From positions 1-8,292 of the forward strand of contig JADFRB010000062.1 in the NCBI GenBank assembly GCA_022561525.1: a DNA stretch of 8,292 bases, in the 5' to 3' direction. The DNA comes from Nitrospinota bacterium (GTDB taxonomy: Bacteria; Nitrospirota; Nitrospiria; Nitrospirales; UBA8639). The notes beneath the pieces are model-generated. The model ran no database searches and was not told the DNA's origin. It saw nothing but the letters and a program-made list of their open reading frames with translations. The translations under genes and the position numbers were made by a program. Within the stretch, counting starts at the first letter, position 1. Every line of letters begins with the position of its first letter. This document shows positions 1 to 6,111 of this stretch, piece after piece.

Positions 1-876
1 TTGGAAGGTTCCTAGAGAAGGATGATGAAAGCCTAGTATTCGTGCGTGGAGCATGACGCGAGGGATGGGAATCCCTTCTATGTGGCTCACCTTTTCTCTG
101 CCATAGGTGGTATCTCCTAAGATTGGGCAATTGATTGATGCCATGTGTACGCGCAGTTGATGGGTTCGGCCTGTTCGTGGGGAGAGCCGTACTTGCGATG
201 CTGTTTCCTCAAAATGTCGTATCACTTGATACTCCGTGATGGCATGTTTTGGCTGATCGGTTTGTGGTGAGATTAATTTGTGGTTTTTTAGATCTTGGCC
301 GATTGGGACTTGAATCACTCCTGTTTTGTCTTTGGGCCTGCCCCAAATCAACGCTTCGTACACCCGAGTAATCGTGTGCTGCTCGAACTGGGAAGTGAGT
401 GAACGATGGGCTGCGGCCGTTTTGGCAATCACCATGATTCCTGAGGTATGTTTGTCTAATCGATGAACCAATCCCGGTTTGGGTGTTTCCTGTGTCGCGC
501 TTTGGTCTGCTCCATTGTTGTGAAAGTGTGAAAGGAGCGCGTTTAGTAAGGTCCCTGACCAATTTCCGGAAGTTGGGTGCACGACAATGCCTGCTGGTTT
601 ATTGATGACGAGTACCGTGTCGTCTTCATAAAGAATATCAAGGGGCAGCGTCTCTCCATCGATGGTTAAGGGTTCTGGTTGGGGCGTATCCATGGTGATG
701 CGGTCGCCTGGTTTGATGATGTGGCTTGGTTTGACGACGAAGGTGTTCAGTCGGATTCGGCCCAACTCAATTAATCGCTGGATCCCTGTACGTGAAATAT
801 CCGGTTCGCGATGGCAGAGAAATACATCGAGTCGTTTTCGGGTTTCGCCTGAGGTGATGACAAATTCAGTAATCAT
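1..876 (-). CDS. rluD: RluA-family 23S rRNA pseudouridine synthase (RluD-like), 3' end cut by window edge
   Basis: Converts specific uridines of 23S rRNA to pseudouridine in the cytoplasm, supporting large-subunit assembly. The minus-strand frame is open for 292 codons from ATG at 876 to the edge. Family members have about 320 residues, so roughly 30 C-terminal residues are missing. An S4 RNA-binding domain lies at about residues 10-63 (RKRLDVFLCHREPDISRTGI). The catalytic core begins near LVINKPAGIVVHPTSG. The hallmark motif GLVHRLDKHTSGIMV is present, with catalytic Asp at residue 141, and RTGRTHQLRVH follows later. An in-frame TGA upstream and no other nearby start favour ATG 876, although its ribosome binding site is weak. 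The gene begins 34 bp after the stop of the TVP38-type gene, so the two are probably cotranscribed. Assignment to RluD rather than RluC or another paralogue is inferred from the S4 domain and length. Confidence 0.92.
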   Translation of the reverse strand, partial: MITEFVITSGETRKRLDVFLCHREPDISRTGIQRLIELGRIRLNTFVVKPSHIIKPGDRITMDTPQPEPLTIDGETLPLDILYEDDTVLVINKPAGIVVHPTSGNWSGTLLNALLSHFHNNGADQSATQETPKPGLVHRLDKHTSGIMVIAKTAAAHRSLTSQFEQHTITRVYEALIWGRPKDKTGVIQVPIGQDLKNHKLISPQTDQPKHAITEYQVIRHFEETASQVRLSPRTGRTHQLRVHMASINCPILGDTTYGREKVSHIEGIPIPRVMLHARILGFHHPSLGTFQ

Positions 877-910
877 TGCAGCGGCAGTTCTCGTGGCAAT
901 CCGGCGTGGT

Positions 911-1486
911 TCAATTCAGTATGTATTGGAAAATAGTTTCAAAAAAGTAGCAGTACAGAAAGATGGGCAGGGGTAACCCGATAAGGGTACCAATCATATA
1001 ATGCCGAAATCGTAGGTCGGTGAGGGCCAACGCGTAGTTGATGGCAGGCAGGGTTTGAAACAGTAAGCGAAGAAGGGCGACGGATAGAATGGGACGTTGA
1101 TCTAAATGTGAAAAAATACGGTCGGCCCATTTGTTGTTGAGGCTGCGCAAGGCTGTTCCCCCGACCGAACGGATGAGGAAAAAACTTATGGAGGCGGAAC
1201 ACAGTGCTGCCAGAAAAGAAGCCATTCCTCCCCATTCTTGTCCCAAGGCCAATACGGCCCCTATCAAAAATATCCAACCTGGTACGTACACCAGGTTGCC
1301 AACGCTGTAGGCCAGACAAAAAAGAACAACCCCTAAAACCGTATGCCGGAGGAATATTTCTTTAATGGCTTCAGGCGCGATATGTGATCGTAGGCCGCTT
1401 ATCTCCATCATGAGATAGAAGGCGACGAAAAACGCTACCATGTACAACAGCTTTTTTTTCGGATCGGTTGCGAGGGAGATCGTCAT
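911..1486 (-). CDS. TVP38/TMEM64 (DedA/VTT-type) inner membrane protein
   Basis: A 191-residue integral membrane protein. Hydrophobic segments lie at about residues 12-29, 48-68, 70-82, 87-106, 134-154 and 162-187. The VTT/SNARE-associated pattern is visible: a re-entrant-loop-like VPGWIFLIGAVLALGQEWG at 68-86, a small-residue-rich helix with FFLIRSVGG ending near 110, then ALLRLLFQTLPAIN with Arg140 and Asn150, then a glycine-rich helix (GTLIGLPLPIF). Family members are linked to lipid scrambling or membrane homeostasis (DedA, TVP38, YdjX/YdjZ), but the substrate of this one cannot be read from sequence. An in-frame TAA upstream makes ATG 1486 the first possible ATG. No good Shine-Dalgarno precedes it. 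It lies upstream of the RluD-like gene with a 34-bp gap, so it is likely the first gene of that operon. Confidence 0.85.
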   Translation of the reverse strand: MTISLATDPKKKLLYMVAFFVAFYLMMEISGLRSHIAPEAIKEIFLRHTVLGVVLFCLAYSVGNLVYVPGWIFLIGAVLALGQEWGGMASFLAALCSASISFFLIRSVGGTALRSLNNKWADRIFSHLDQRPILSVALLRLLFQTLPAINYALALTDLRFRHYMIGTLIGLPLPIFLYCYFFETIFQYILN

Positions 1487-1810
1487 AGGATGGGAGGGAT
1501 TGCCGCCTGATGGTGGGTGTTAAAAATGGCGAAACCTGATGGGGTACTATTGCACGATTAACCGGAAGAATATAGCCAAAATTTTCCGAGATGGATAAGA
1601 GGCATGTCCTAAGCCCTTTGACTTCGCTCAGGGTAAACTCTGTCGAAAGTACTGTCCTGAGTTACGTCGAAGGGTTCACCACGAACTGAGTGTAAGGGAA
1701 ATTCTGAGTCAGGATAATAGAGATTGAATGGCAAACATGCGATAATGCGGACGTGCTGATGGAAAAAAGCAGGGTGCTATTTGGCATCGATGGGTGGAGA
1801 GGAATCGGCA
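1487..1810. other. Repeat-bearing intergenic region
   Basis: This 324-bp stretch between the TVP38-type gene and the broken small membrane gene has no credible intact ORF. Its middle is the REP-like inverted repeat at 1614-1698. The remainder must hold the promoter of the minus-strand operon and that of the small gene, but no convincing -35/-10 pair was found for either. A GGAGAGG ribosome binding site for the small gene lies at its right end (1796-1802). Confidence 0.5.
1614..1698. repeat. REP-like dispersed inverted repeat
   Basis: Two arms, 1614-1632 (CCCTTTGACTTCGCTCAGG) and 1656-1674 (CCTGAGTTACGTCGAAGGG), are inverted copies matching at 15 of 19 positions around a 23-nt loop. A third related segment (ACGAACTGAGTGTAAGGG) follows to 1698. 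The CCCTTCGAC...CTCAGGG theme resembles dispersed intergenic palindromes seen in many environmental bacterial genomes. Several mismatches suggest an old copy. Assignment to a named family needs a genome-wide comparison. Confidence 0.65.
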
Positions 1811-2013
1811 ATGCCTGGTCAGGGATCTGGGGGAAACGTACTCGCAGGGTTGTGTAGCCTTTTTATTTCGGGATTAGGGCAACTGTTGCAAGGTGCTTAG
1901 TGCGAGCGGCTATTCAGTTTGTCTTGGCTGCGGCATTATGGTTTGTGCTGCTTGGCTGGATCATTCATCTATGGTCCGTGATTGACGCGGCAAAATATAC
2001 GCCATCAACTTAG
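1811..2013 (+). pseudogene. Small membrane protein gene split by a single frameshift
   Basis: The first frame starts at ATG 1811, eight bases after GGAGAGG (1796-1802). It reads MPGQGSGGNVLAGLCSLF, then ISGLGQLLQGA, and stops at TAG 1898-1900. A second frame takes over exactly there, from GTG 1900: VRAAIQFVLAAALWFVLLGW, then IIHLWSVIDAAKYTPST, stopping at TAG 2011-2013. One base added around 1893-1896 would join them into a single 67-residue protein with a natural GLGQLLQGR(L)VRAAIQF junction. That layout, a GLGQ motif followed by a long hydrophobic helix and SVIDAAKY, looks like small TM2-like membrane proteins, which have no firm function. The stop TAG and GTG overlap as TAGTG, so translational restart is an alternative to simple inactivation. 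No slippery heptamer was seen. A sequencing or assembly indel is also possible. The final stop codon belongs to the palindromic element that begins at 2011. Confidence 0.7.
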
Positions 2014-2176
2014 GAGCCTGTCCCAGATTAGCCGAATCTACTGTGGATGTGCTGGCTTTGGCCAGATCTTCCGATCCTTTTCGTTGAATAGTCCCACTAT
2101 TCGCCTCAAACGATCGAAACATCTGACTCAAACCAGCACCTCCTCGCTACGATCGCTAATCTCGGACAGGCTCCTA
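2011..2176. mobile_element. MITE-like, near-fully palindromic 166-bp element
   Basis: Terminal arms 2011-2032 and 2155-2176 are inverted copies with 21 of 22 identical bases (TAGGAGCCTGTCC[C/G]AGATTAGC). The symmetry continues inward imperfectly: the left half and the reverse complement of the right half share GTGCTGG, CAGAT and CGATC in the same order. They meet at a perfect 7-bp stem, GAATAGT (2086-2092) and ACTATTC (2096-2102), around CCC. The whole element could therefore fold into one long hairpin. If the ends are GGAGCC...GGCTCC (2013-2174), both sides are flanked by TA, as expected for Tc1/IS630-type target duplication. It has no coding capacity. It lies between two convergent genes and could also act as a bidirectional terminator. 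Confidence 0.8.
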
Positions 2177-2217
2177 GCTGAAAACTCTCACCGGTCAAGG
2201 AGAACCGGAAGAGGTTC

Positions 2218-2835
2218 TTAGGGTTGGCCGACGATGAGCCGTTGGCCAATGGAAATCGTGTCGCCGAAAATATTATTCCAATTTTTGAGCTGCCCCACGG
2301 TGACTCCAAACTCTCTAGAGATTCCGTAGAGTGTATCGCCTCGTACGACCGTGTACGACGTTGACTCGCCGCCTCCACTCACTTCACCAAAATCCCTAAA
2401 ATCCGATTCATCAAACGACAGATCACTCAACCCAAATTCTGACAGTGAGGGTTCGGATAAGGTTAAATCCGACCCTGAGGAAAAATCGGATAGCCCCAAA
2501 TCTGATCCCATGCTCATGGTACTGCCTTGCCGACTCATTTGATCCCGTAAAGCATCGAGTTCAATTGTCAGGTCTTTATTTTGAGCTTCGATGGAAGCTA
2601 TCTGGCGTTTGTTTCCTTGGACTTTGGTATTCAATTCGCCGGTGCGCTTTTCTTCTTGGGCTAACAGGCGTTGAAAGTTCAAGGCCCGCGCTTTTTCCGC
2701 TTCGTATTTTTCTGAACTGACGCAGCCCGCAAACAGACCGCTGCTCAGGAGGCAGATGATCGACAAGCAGATGATGTGCTTGACTCGCCATGAGTGATCA
2801 CGTTTCGTAACATCTGCATGATGAGATTTGGTCAT
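2218..2835 (-). CDS. LysM-domain lipoprotein with coiled coil and Ser/Asp repeats
   Basis: A predicted envelope lipoprotein of 205 residues that probably binds peptidoglycan. ATG 2835 is chosen over the upstream ATG at 2874 because GGAGGAAATT precedes it by 10 bases. Residues 18-38 form a hydrophobic signal segment ending in the lipobox-like LFAGC (Cys38; Phe at -3 is unusual). Residues 42-102 are charged and heptad-like, a likely coiled coil. Residues 111-149 are a low-complexity tract of five-residue units (SDLGL, SDLTL, SEPSL, SEFGL, SDLSF). A C-terminal LysM domain (161-204) contains YTVVRGDTLYGISREFGVTV and ends IGQRLIVGQP. LysM domains bind N-acetylglucosamine-containing glycans. The gene is transcribed from a promoter at 2922-2950, divergently from the ATPase gene. 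A weak 6-bp hairpin (2201-2218) overlaps its stop codon. The precise role, such as cell-wall anchoring or an amidase activator without a catalytic domain, cannot be told. Confidence 0.88.
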   Translation of the reverse strand: MTKSHHADVTKRDHSWRVKHIICLSIICLLSSGLFAGCVSSEKYEAEKARALNFQRLLAQEEKRTGELNTKVQGNKRQIASIEAQNKDLTIELDALRDQMSRQGSTMSMGSDLGLSDFSSGSDLTLSEPSLSEFGLSDLSFDESDFRDFGEVSGGGESTSYTVVRGDTLYGISREFGVTVGQLKNWNNIFGDTISIGQRLIVGQP

Positions 2836-2921
2836 GGTCAAATTTCCTCCGCTATTGTTCAGTGGACTTATCATTTCTCAATGGGTGGGTATTCTTCTCT
2901 GAAAGACTGGCACCGAGTGCA

Positions 2922-2950
2922 AGAATAGATTGAGAATCCTTGAATGTCAA
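2922..2950 (-). promoter_or_regulatory. Sigma70-type promoter for the LysM lipoprotein gene
   Basis: On the minus strand a perfect -35 TTGACA (2950-2945) is followed by a 17-bp spacer and a -10 TATTCT (2927-2922; 4 of 6 consensus bases). Transcription would start near 2915, leaving a leader of about 80 bases before ATG 2835. Confidence 0.65.
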
Positions 2951-2989
2951 ATTGGATGCGGCCCAAGATACGGTAGGCCATCCCTTCAA

Positions 2990-3018
2990 TTGACCGGCTG
3001 TAGGGCCTATGCTACCTT
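2990..3018 (+). promoter_or_regulatory. Possible promoter for the ATPase operon
   Basis: TTGACC (2990-2995) is followed at 17 bp by an extended -10 (TGC then TACCTT, 3013-3018). The -10 matches only 3 of 6 consensus bases. Its placement about 70 bp upstream of the chosen ATPase start makes it plausible. The evidence is weaker than for the divergent LysM promoter. Confidence 0.35.
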
Positions 3019-3083
3019 CGTCTTCCGACGTCTTCCGGTAAAAATATGTACAGAATTTTTAAAATATGTGTTTTCGAGGTGAG

Positions 3084-4031
3084 ATGACAGCCAATCAAAA
3101 ATCTCCGCGACAGGTAGAAGTTGAAGGTATTTCCCTACGCCTAGCCCAACCCAATCATTCTGAGCAAGAGTGGATCGGAGACCGTGAAATCTTGCAACAG
3201 CTCCTGGCCTGTTGGCTGGTGGTCGCGGACAAAGATCTTCCCCTGTGCCCCCGTGTGATTGGTCAGCCTGGCATTGGTAAGACCACCTTGGCCATGTCAG
3301 CGGCACATGAACGGAAGCAGGCCATGTATATTTATCAATGCACGGCCGATACTCGACCAGAAGACTTGTTGATTACCCCGGTTATTGCCGAAGGTGGGAC
3401 GATTACCTACCAAGCCTCACCGTTAGTCACAGCCATGCTCAACGGAAGTGTGTGCTTGCTTGACGAAGGCAATCGCATGAATGAGAAGAGTTGGGCCTCG
3501 TTGGCACCCCTCCTGGATCACCGCAGGTGTGTGGAATCCGTGATTGCCGGCATTCAAATCCAAGCGCATCCTGACTTTCGTTGTTGCGTCACGATGAATG
3601 AAGATGCTTCCACGTATGAAGTGCCCGACTACATGTTATCCCGTCTTCAACCCACCCTGAAATTGGACTTTCCCACCAGGGAACATGAGTTGGCCATCCT
3701 GCAATATCATTTGCCCTTTGCACCGCAGGATATCCTGTTGCTCACCGTGGATTTTTTGCAGAAGGCCCATCAACTGGATTTAGGGTTTTCCGTGCGGGAT
3801 GGCATGCATCTTCTCCAATATGCGGTCAAACGGTTAGCGCAAGATTCCTCCCACCCGATTTCACGCGATGGGATGTGGCGTGAGGCCCTCATCAAAGTGC
3901 TTGGGGAGGAGGCCTTGGATTTGGAGGGTCTTTCCCGCCAACGAAAACGTGCGATAGGAGAACAGGCCTTGCCTCGTGGGCTTGGCGATTTCTTTTTTGA
4001 ACCGGAGGATCCCTTGCATCCTGATCGATAG
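3084..4031 (+). CDS. MoxR-like AAA+ ATPase
   Basis: A cytoplasmic ATPase of 315 residues with a full AAA+ motif set. Walker A is GQPGIGKT at 60-67 and Walker B VCLLDE at 123-128. Sensor 1 Asn is at 172 in CCVTMNED, an arginine-finger-like Arg is at 187 in YMLSRLQP, and a sensor 2 Arg is at 238 in GFSVRDG. The Walker B region ([20 protein letters not shown]) and the overall layout fit the MoxR/AAA_5 group. These proteins remodel or mature partner proteins, often with a partner gene next door. ATG 3084 is preferred over ATG 3066 because GAGGTGAG lies just upstream, whereas nothing resembling a ribosome binding site precedes 3066. Spacing is tight (4 bases). The next gene, coding for the unknown 631-residue protein, follows after 153 bp on the same strand and is the obvious candidate partner. 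No von Willebrand factor A protein, the usual MoxR partner, is visible in the window. Confidence 0.88.
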   Translation: MTANQKSPRQVEVEGISLRLAQPNHSEQEWIGDREILQQLLACWLVVADKDLPLCPRVIGQPGIGKTTLAMSAAHERKQAMYIYQCTADTRPEDLLITPVIAEGGTITYQASPLVTAMLNGSVCLLDEGNRMNEKSWASLAPLLDHRRCVESVIAGIQIQAHPDFRCCVTMNEDASTYEVPDYMLSRLQPTLKLDFPTREHELAILQYHLPFAPQDILLLTVDFLQKAHQLDLGFSVRDGMHLLQYAVKRLAQDSSHPISRDGMWREALIKVLGEEALDLEGLSRQRKRAIGEQALPRGLGDFFFEPEDPLHPDR

Positions 4032-4045
4032 GGGAGAAATAACAA

Positions 4046-4180
4046 GCACGAAAATCGAAATTCTAAACAAATTTCAATGATCAACATTTCAATGTTCCAC
4101 ATTTGATTTAGAGGGTTTGGTCTTTCACACATTCGAATTTTGAATTTGTTTGAGATTTGGTGCTTCGGATTTAGAGTTTC
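4046..4180. repeat. AT-rich foldback dispersed repeat between two genes
   Basis: A sharply AT-rich block unlike its coding neighbours. Segments near its ends are imperfect inverted copies: 4062-4077 (TCTAAACAAATTTCAA) against the reverse complement of 4140-4155. The phrases GAGATTTGGTGCTTCGGATT and TTTAGAGTTTC are typical of dispersed intergenic repeats known from several bacterial groups, and the reverse strand gives the familiar spurious peptide NPKHQISNKFKI. It occupies most of the gap between the ATPase and unknown-protein genes and ends four bases before ATG 4185. It may therefore have replaced the native ribosome binding site. Family membership is recalled, not searched. Confidence 0.65.
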
Positions 4181-4184
4181 CCAC

Positions 4185-6080
4185 ATGAAAACCCTCTCTC
4201 CCACTGCTGAATCCCTTCTCGAACTGTCCTCACACATTCGGATCCTCCCCATTCAGCATGCCAGTAGCGATGTGGCGCAGGAAGTCCGGGAACTCTTTCT
4301 GTCGCAACGAGCCGATTGTCTGGCCGTTGGGTTGCCGTCTTCGGTTGAGCCATTGGTCGAGCAGGGAATCCAACGACTTCCCCAGATTAGCCTCGTGGTA
4401 CTTCCGGAGCCTGGTCAACAGGAACAGCCGACTTGCAGCTATATACCGATTGATCCATGCCAACCGACGATCATGGTGCTTCGAGTGGCGAAGGGGGAAG
4501 GCATTGATCGAAAGTATATCGATCGCGATGTCACCATATTTGAACCCCTGTCATTTCCATCGCCTGATCCGTATGCGCTGAAACTGATTTCGTTGCCAAC
4601 CTTTGCTGGTGCATTGCTGCCGTTCATGCCGTATCCCAAGCCTCAGAGCCAGCGTTATGAGCGTATCAAGTGGATGGCGTTTAAACTCCATGAATTAGAA
4701 CTCGACTATTCCTCGATTGTCTGCCTGTGCCCGATCGAAGATTGGCCCTGGTTGCGGGATGCGTATCAACAACGGTGGGCGTATACCTCACCCGAACCGT
4801 TGGCGGATACTCCCTTTTTGTGTACCGTGGCGCCATCCACCTTGTATTTTGCTTTATGTGAATTGCCATTCATGACCGAATTATTTGAGCAACGAAGGCT
4901 GGAAGCCCGGTCCGATGAACATCTTTCGATTGATGGGATCAAAGAGCTCTTGATTGAATCCCGCACACGTTGGTTGGCGAAACGATCATCGACTTATGCT
5001 CAAGAGGCCAACTGGGTGACTCCGCAACTGCTGCAAATGTTTTTGCAGTATGTCCGAAATCTGACCTTGCTTGAACGTCGCTTGACTCCTGATCTGTACA
5101 CCCTTGTATTGGCCAGCAAGCAAATGGCAGGGGATGAATTCGCCATAACCTTGTTGGAGACCGCGAAAACATATGTGTTTCAAGACAAGGAATCGTTGAG
5201 TGTTGGATTGCCACCGTATGCGGTTGGGATTGAGCAACTTGAATCACCGGATGGGGAGGTTTCCCGAGCGAAAAATCGGTTGCAGGGGGCGGCATCGTCC
5301 TGGCGTTCTTTATCTCTCAAACCCACGCCGACGCGGCAGAAAAAACAACAATGGGCCTATCGGTGGAACCCCTTTGGCCAATGTTCGTGGCCACCAGAGG
5401 ACGATCGCATCGAAGGTTTTACCGCTCATGTTCGTGAACAAGCCAAGGCCGTGTTAGGGGCTGATCTTGCACGCGTTGATAAATTCACCACGTCAATTCG
5501 TGATGGAATCGACATGCGGGAAACCTTGCGTAATTGGAACCCCAAACGTGGGAAAAAGCTGAGCGACATTTATGTTAAGGATATTCCGCCATCCCGTGGC
5601 AATGTGGAGATTGTGGTATTTTTATTTGAAGTGCCTGCGGACCCAGCCAAATTTTCCTGGCAAGCTACGTGGTATGCGGAGCATGTACAGGAATCGACGT
5701 TATGTTTTTATGCCACGCCTTTTCTTGACAATATGGTTGGACCGGGAATTGGACAGTCGCAATATGGCGGGTCGTTATTTCAATTTCCTCCACGACCGAT
5801 TCCCAATGTGTGGGATGATCCGCGGTTGGACTTTGCCCAATCCTTGGAAGATCGGTTGATTGCTGGGGCAGCGTTGCATTCAACGGAGCGATATATTGCG
5901 GTTGTGAGTCCCATCCCGCTCATGTCCCGCTGGAAAAAGATTGCCAGAAAATTTGATCGTCAACTTATCCCCATTCCCCTTTCACGATTTTCCGGCCAAA
6001 CCGTCAACCGCTTGCGCCACTTTCATGTTCTAAACGGCCACCAAATTCGGAGCTTTGCCAGTGAATTTATTCAAGGGTAG
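4185..6080 (+). CDS. Protein of unknown function, TraB/ChaN/DUF5682-like N-terminus, ATPase neighbour
   Basis: A 631-residue protein, apparently soluble, with no signal peptide or clear membrane helix. Residues 17-72 (HIRILPIQHASSDVAQEV... to ISLVVLP) have the strand-helix-strand look of TraB/ChaN/DUF5682-type proteins, which typically start with a short strand, a His-containing turn and a helix. Residues 86-115 (YIPIDPCQPTIMVLRVAKGE, then YIDRDV) and 159-195 (ERIKWMAFKLHELELDY... CPIEDWPWLRDAY) echo later parts of that fold. In those families a His commonly precedes the Trp, whereas here it is Asp. Residues about 440-631 are unrecognised: YVKDIPPSRGNVEIVVFLFE, WYAEHVQESTLCFYATPF, and a C-terminal RLRHFHVLNGHQIRSFA. 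ATG 4185 is chosen because the 15 codons from ATG 4140 lie inside the AT-rich repeat. Its ribosome binding site is weak. The gene shares a strand with the MoxR-like ATPase, which suggests a client-ATPase pair. The family link is inference. Confidence 0.7.
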   Translation: MKTLSPTAESLLELSSHIRILPIQHASSDVAQEVRELFLSQRADCLAVGLPSSVEPLVEQGIQRLPQISLVVLPEPGQQEQPTCSYIPIDPCQPTIMVLRVAKGEGIDRKYIDRDVTIFEPLSFPSPDPYALKLISLPTFAGALLPFMPYPKPQSQRYERIKWMAFKLHELELDYSSIVCLCPIEDWPWLRDAYQQRWAYTSPEPLADTPFLCTVAPSTLYFALCELPFMTELFEQRRLEARSDEHLSIDGIKELLIESRTRWLAKRSSTYAQEANWVTPQLLQMFLQYVRNLTLLERRLTPDLYTLVLASKQMAGDEFAITLLETAKTYVFQDKESLSVGLPPYAVGIEQLESPDGEVSRAKNRLQGAASSWRSLSLKPTPTRQKKQQWAYRWNPFGQCSWPPEDDRIEGFTAHVREQAKAVLGADLARVDKFTTSIRDGIDMRETLRNWNPKRGKKLSDIYVKDIPPSRGNVEIVVFLFEVPADPAKFSWQATWYAEHVQESTLCFYATPFLDNMVGPGIGQSQYGGSLFQFPPRPIPNVWDDPRLDFAQSLEDRLIAGAALHSTERYIAVVSPIPLMSRWKKIARKFDRQLIPIPLSRFSGQTVNRLRHFHVLNGHQIRSFASEFIQG

Positions 6081-6097
6081 TTGGTAGGCGATAGGGC

Positions 6098-6103
6098 AAG
6101 GAG
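6098..6103 (+). promoter_or_regulatory. Ribosome binding site deciding the ligA start
   Basis: AAGGAG lies 8 bases before GTG 6112 and 5 bases before TTG 6109. The usual spacing favours GTG 6112, although TTG directly before it is also in frame. Confidence 0.6.
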
Positions 6104-6111
6104 TCTTATTG

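Noticed and set aside
209..562. A 117-codon minus-strand frame inside the pseudouridine synthase gene
   Set aside because: It is in a different frame from the clear RluD-like reading, which carries the GLVHRLDKHTSG motif, and has no family features.
939..1319. A 126-codon minus-strand frame inside the TVP38-type gene
   Set aside because: An alternative frame of the same strand, His/Arg-rich and without the hydrophobic pattern seen in the accepted frame.
1724..1746. TTGAAT...GATAAT as a promoter for the small membrane gene
   Set aside because: The spacer is 11 bp, too short for a sigma70 promoter.
1811..1902. Programmed frameshifting in the small membrane gene
   Set aside because: No slippery heptamer, internal Shine-Dalgarno or obvious downstream stimulator is present at the break, so mutation, error or reinitiation is more likely.
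2201..2218. AGAACC/GGTTCT hairpin at the end of the LysM gene as a terminator
   Set aside because: The stem is only 6 bp, overlaps the stop codon and is not followed by a T-run. It is too weak to list as a terminator.
1982..2221. A 79-codon plus-strand frame
   Set aside because: It reads through the palindromic element and gives an Arg/Ser-rich peptide with no family resemblance. It has no ribosome binding site.
2106..2378. A 90-codon minus-strand frame entering the LysM gene
   Set aside because: It overlaps the LysM coding sequence in another frame and runs into the palindrome. There is no coding signature.
3770..4252. A 160-codon minus-strand frame over the end of the ATPase gene and the gap
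   Set aside because: It spans the AT-rich repeat and gives the classic spurious peptide NPKHQISNKFKI. The rest is antisense to the ATPase gene.
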